From NCBI GenBank assembly GCA_027295775.1, contig JAPUKG010000009.1, positions 1 to 37,315 on the forward strand: a stretch of DNA of 37,315 bases, written 5' to 3'. A model generated the notes under the pieces. The model saw nothing but the letters and a program-made list of their open reading frames with translations, did not search any database and was not told where the DNA came from. Source of the stretch: Pseudomonadota bacterium. GTDB taxonomy: Bacteria; Myxococcota_A; UBA9160; UBA4427. The first letter of the stretch is position 1; each line of letters begins with the position of its first letter. The position numbers and the translations under genes were made by a program. This document shows positions 35,522-37,315 of this stretch, piece after piece.

Positions 35522-36604
35522 CTAGCGCACCACGAGGATCGAGTTGCGCCCACCGCCGGAGACGGGCAGCGACTGGGCGTTGTCCGGATCCTCCCGCCAT
35601 TCCCCGTCGACGATGTAGCGGTACTGGTAGGTCCCGGGCGGCAGGTGGAGGATCTTCGTCCACACCCGCGTCTCTCCCTCCCGGTCGACGCGTGAGCGCA
35701 CCCCCTTGTCGGGCACCCAGCCGTTGAAGTCGCCCGCGATTCGGACGTCGCCGGCCCGGGCGTCTCGGAAGCGGACGACGACCTCACGCGCGGTGTCGAC
35801 CTCGGCCTGGCGATCCTCCAGTGCGATCGTCTGATCCGGCGGCGACGCCTCCACCTCGATGGCCACGGCGGCGTAGTCGAGAGCGCCGTTCGCCGACGGC
35901 GCGTAGAGGTTGATGGGCACGCCCCGCTTCGCGCACTCGCGGAGCTTCACGTTCTGGCGAATCACCGCGTCGAAGCAGAGGTCCTTGAAGAGCTCGCGCA
36001 TCTCGGCCAGCGTCTGGCGCGCGAAGCGGGTTCGCCCGTCGTAGAGCGTGGGCAGGATGCGCACCGACAGGTCGATTCCGATCCGGTCAGCGAGCAGGCC
36101 GATGGTCTCGAGGAGCTTCTGCACGCCGTCGATGGCGAAGTAGCTCGTCTCGAGGGGGATGATCACCTCGCGCACGGCGCGAAGGGCGTTGAACGTCAGC
36201 AGCCCTACGTTCGGCGGGCAGTCGACCAGCACGTAGTCGTAGCGGGGCGGGAGCTTCGCCAGGGCCGCCGCCAGGCGCTCGGTGCGCGAGTCTTGGCGCT
36301 CGCTGGCGAGCTTCTGCTCCAGGGCCGAGAGCACGATGCTGGACGGCGCCAGGTCGAGGTTGTCCCCCGCGTTCACGATCACCTCTTCCAGGTGGTTGGC
36401 GCCTCCCGGCTCGGCGAGCACTTCGTAGAGGTTCTCGTCGAGCTCGTCCGGGTCGATGCCCAGCGCCAGGCTCGCGTGGGCCTGCGGGTCGAGGTCGACG
36501 ATCAGCACCCGAAAACCGTCGGCGGCGAGCGCTCCGCCCAGGTTGACGGTGGTGGTCGTCTTCCCGCAGCCCCCCTTCTGGTTCACGATGGCGATGGTGC
36601 GCAT
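35522..36604 (-). CDS. ParA/MinD family ATPase with C-terminal AMPK1_CBM (CBM48-like) domain
   Basis: IAIVNQKGGCGKTTTTVNLGGALA, LIVDLDPQAHASLALG, YVLVDCPP; C-terminal VRIAGDFNGWVPDKG…LPPGTYQYRYIVDGEWREDPDN. Confidence 0.92.
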   Translation of the reverse strand: MRTIAIVNQKGGCGKTTTTVNLGGALAADGFRVLIVDLDPQAHASLALGIDPDELDENLYEVLAEPGGANHLEEVIVNAGDNLDLAPSSIVLSALEQKLASERQDSRTERLAAALAKLPPRYDYVLVDCPPNVGLLTFNALRAVREVIIPLETSYFAIDGVQKLLETIGLLADRIGIDLSVRILPTLYDGRTRFARQTLAEMRELFKDLCFDAVIRQNVKLRECAKRGVPINLYAPSANGALDYAAVAIEVEASPPDQTIALEDRQAEVDTAREVVVRFRDARAGDVRIAGDFNGWVPDKGVRSRVDREGETRVWTKILHLPPGTYQYRYIVDGEWREDPDNAQSLPVSGGGRNSILVVR

Positions 36605-36622
36605 AGCCCTGTCCCCCCCCAA

Positions 36623-36650
36623 CGATCGACGCCTGATCCAGCGTCGATCG
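36623..36650. repeat. Perfect inverted repeat upstream of the ParA-CBM gene
   Basis: CGATCGACGC-ctgatcca-GCGTCGATCG, 10-bp arms, 8-nt spacer. Confidence 0.8.
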
Positions 36651-36750
36651 CTTGGTCCCTCGCGGGGTGCGCAGGCTGCGCCTCCATCTCAAACTACACC
36701 AGCCGACTCGAGTTCCGGAGCATGGCCGTCTCCGGACACCACTCCCTACC

Positions 36751-37224
36751 TCAGGCCGTGCGAATCCACTCCCGCTGTCGGCGAACCGGTCGTACCCCCC
36801 GAACAAACCGTTTCTCGGCCTCGCGCCTCCAGGCTTCGACTTCGCTCTGGAACTGCGCGACTTCGAAGACCCACTCCTGGCCCGAGACCGCTTCGAAAAC
36901 CGTACCCTCCCAGAATGCCAGGACCACGTCCCCCGTCGCCACGAGCACCAGCTCGGAGAGGGGGCGGTCCACGCCCGGGAGGAGCTTGCGCAGCGCCTGG
37001 ATGCTGCGGCGAATGCGCTGCACCGAGACGCCGGCGTCGATCAGGCGCTTGGCCGCCTTGAGCGCCACGAGATCGTCGAAGGTGAAGCGGTGATGACCGC
37101 CCGGGGTCTTCACCGTGGGCGCAATCAGGTCCGTCTGCGCCCAGTACTGGAGCTGGCGGCGGGAGATGCCCAGGATCTCGACCACATCCCGGGTTCGATA
37201 GAGCTCGTTCGCATCTGCGGGCAT
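36751..37224 (-). CDS. MerR family transcriptional regulator
   Basis: LYRTRDVVEILGISRRQLQYWAQTDLIAPTVKTPGGHHRFTFDDLVALKAAKRLIDAG. Confidence 0.92.
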   Translation of the reverse strand: MPADANELYRTRDVVEILGISRRQLQYWAQTDLIAPTVKTPGGHHRFTFDDLVALKAAKRLIDAGVSVQRIRRSIQALRKLLPGVDRPLSELVLVATGDVVLAFWEGTVFEAVSGQEWVFEVAQFQSEVEAWRREAEKRFVRGVRPVRRQREWIRTA

Positions 37225-37239
37225 CCGCGTTCCGCCTGA

Positions 37240-37264
37240 CGCGATCCCCTATACGCGGATCGCG
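37240..37264 (-). promoter_or_regulatory. Dyad upstream of merR
   Basis: CGCGATCC-cctatacgc-GGATCGCG, 8-bp arms around a TATA-containing spacer, about 15 bp upstream of the MerR start. Confidence 0.45.
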
Positions 37265-37315
37265 CCGCGTGGCTCGACCCCAGTCACTCGACTGATCACA
37301 GCGGCTCGGTCCGAA

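Noticed and set aside
37225-37315. Possible tRNA or other RNA at the right edge
   Set aside because: No cloverleaf-compatible acceptor, anticodon and T arms found by eye; only a regulatory dyad is supportable.

Overview
High-GC bacterial chromosomal window. By gene content and operon layout it looks deltaproteobacterial or Desulfobacterota/Myxococcota/Binatota-like; the taxon is an inference. The core is a near-complete division and cell wall (dcw) operon on the minus strand: mraZ-rsmH-ftsL-ftsI-murE-murF-mraY-murD-ftsW-murG-murC-murB-ftsQ-ftsA-ftsZ, with no ddl. Most of its internal junctions are stop/start overlaps. Flanking genes are a quinone oxidoreductase, ndk, an enoyl-CoA hydratase, an HDAC-family deacetylase, an SDR/acyltransferase pair, phaR, a tandem ArsA/Get3-like ATPase pair, a zinc-ribbon membrane protein, tatA, a phosphohexomutase, a SurA-like/DsbA-like fusion, an EI24/CysZ-like protein and an alpha/beta hydrolase. 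The most unusual block is at the right end (about 33.4-37.3 kb, minus strand): MerR regulator, ParA ATPase fused to a C-terminal AMPK/CBM48-type glycogen-binding domain, MinD/FlhG-like protein without a P-loop, NucS/RecB-like protein without its E-x-K motif, ECF sigma factor. Other notable points are a six-unit 10-bp MraZ-box-like array abutting the mraZ start codon, an FtsZ with a long N-terminal extension and two C-terminal-peptide-like motifs, an unannotated 28-aa transmembrane small ORF, and a PEP-CTERM-like remnant at the left edge. All domain calls come from reading motifs by eye; no database searches were run.
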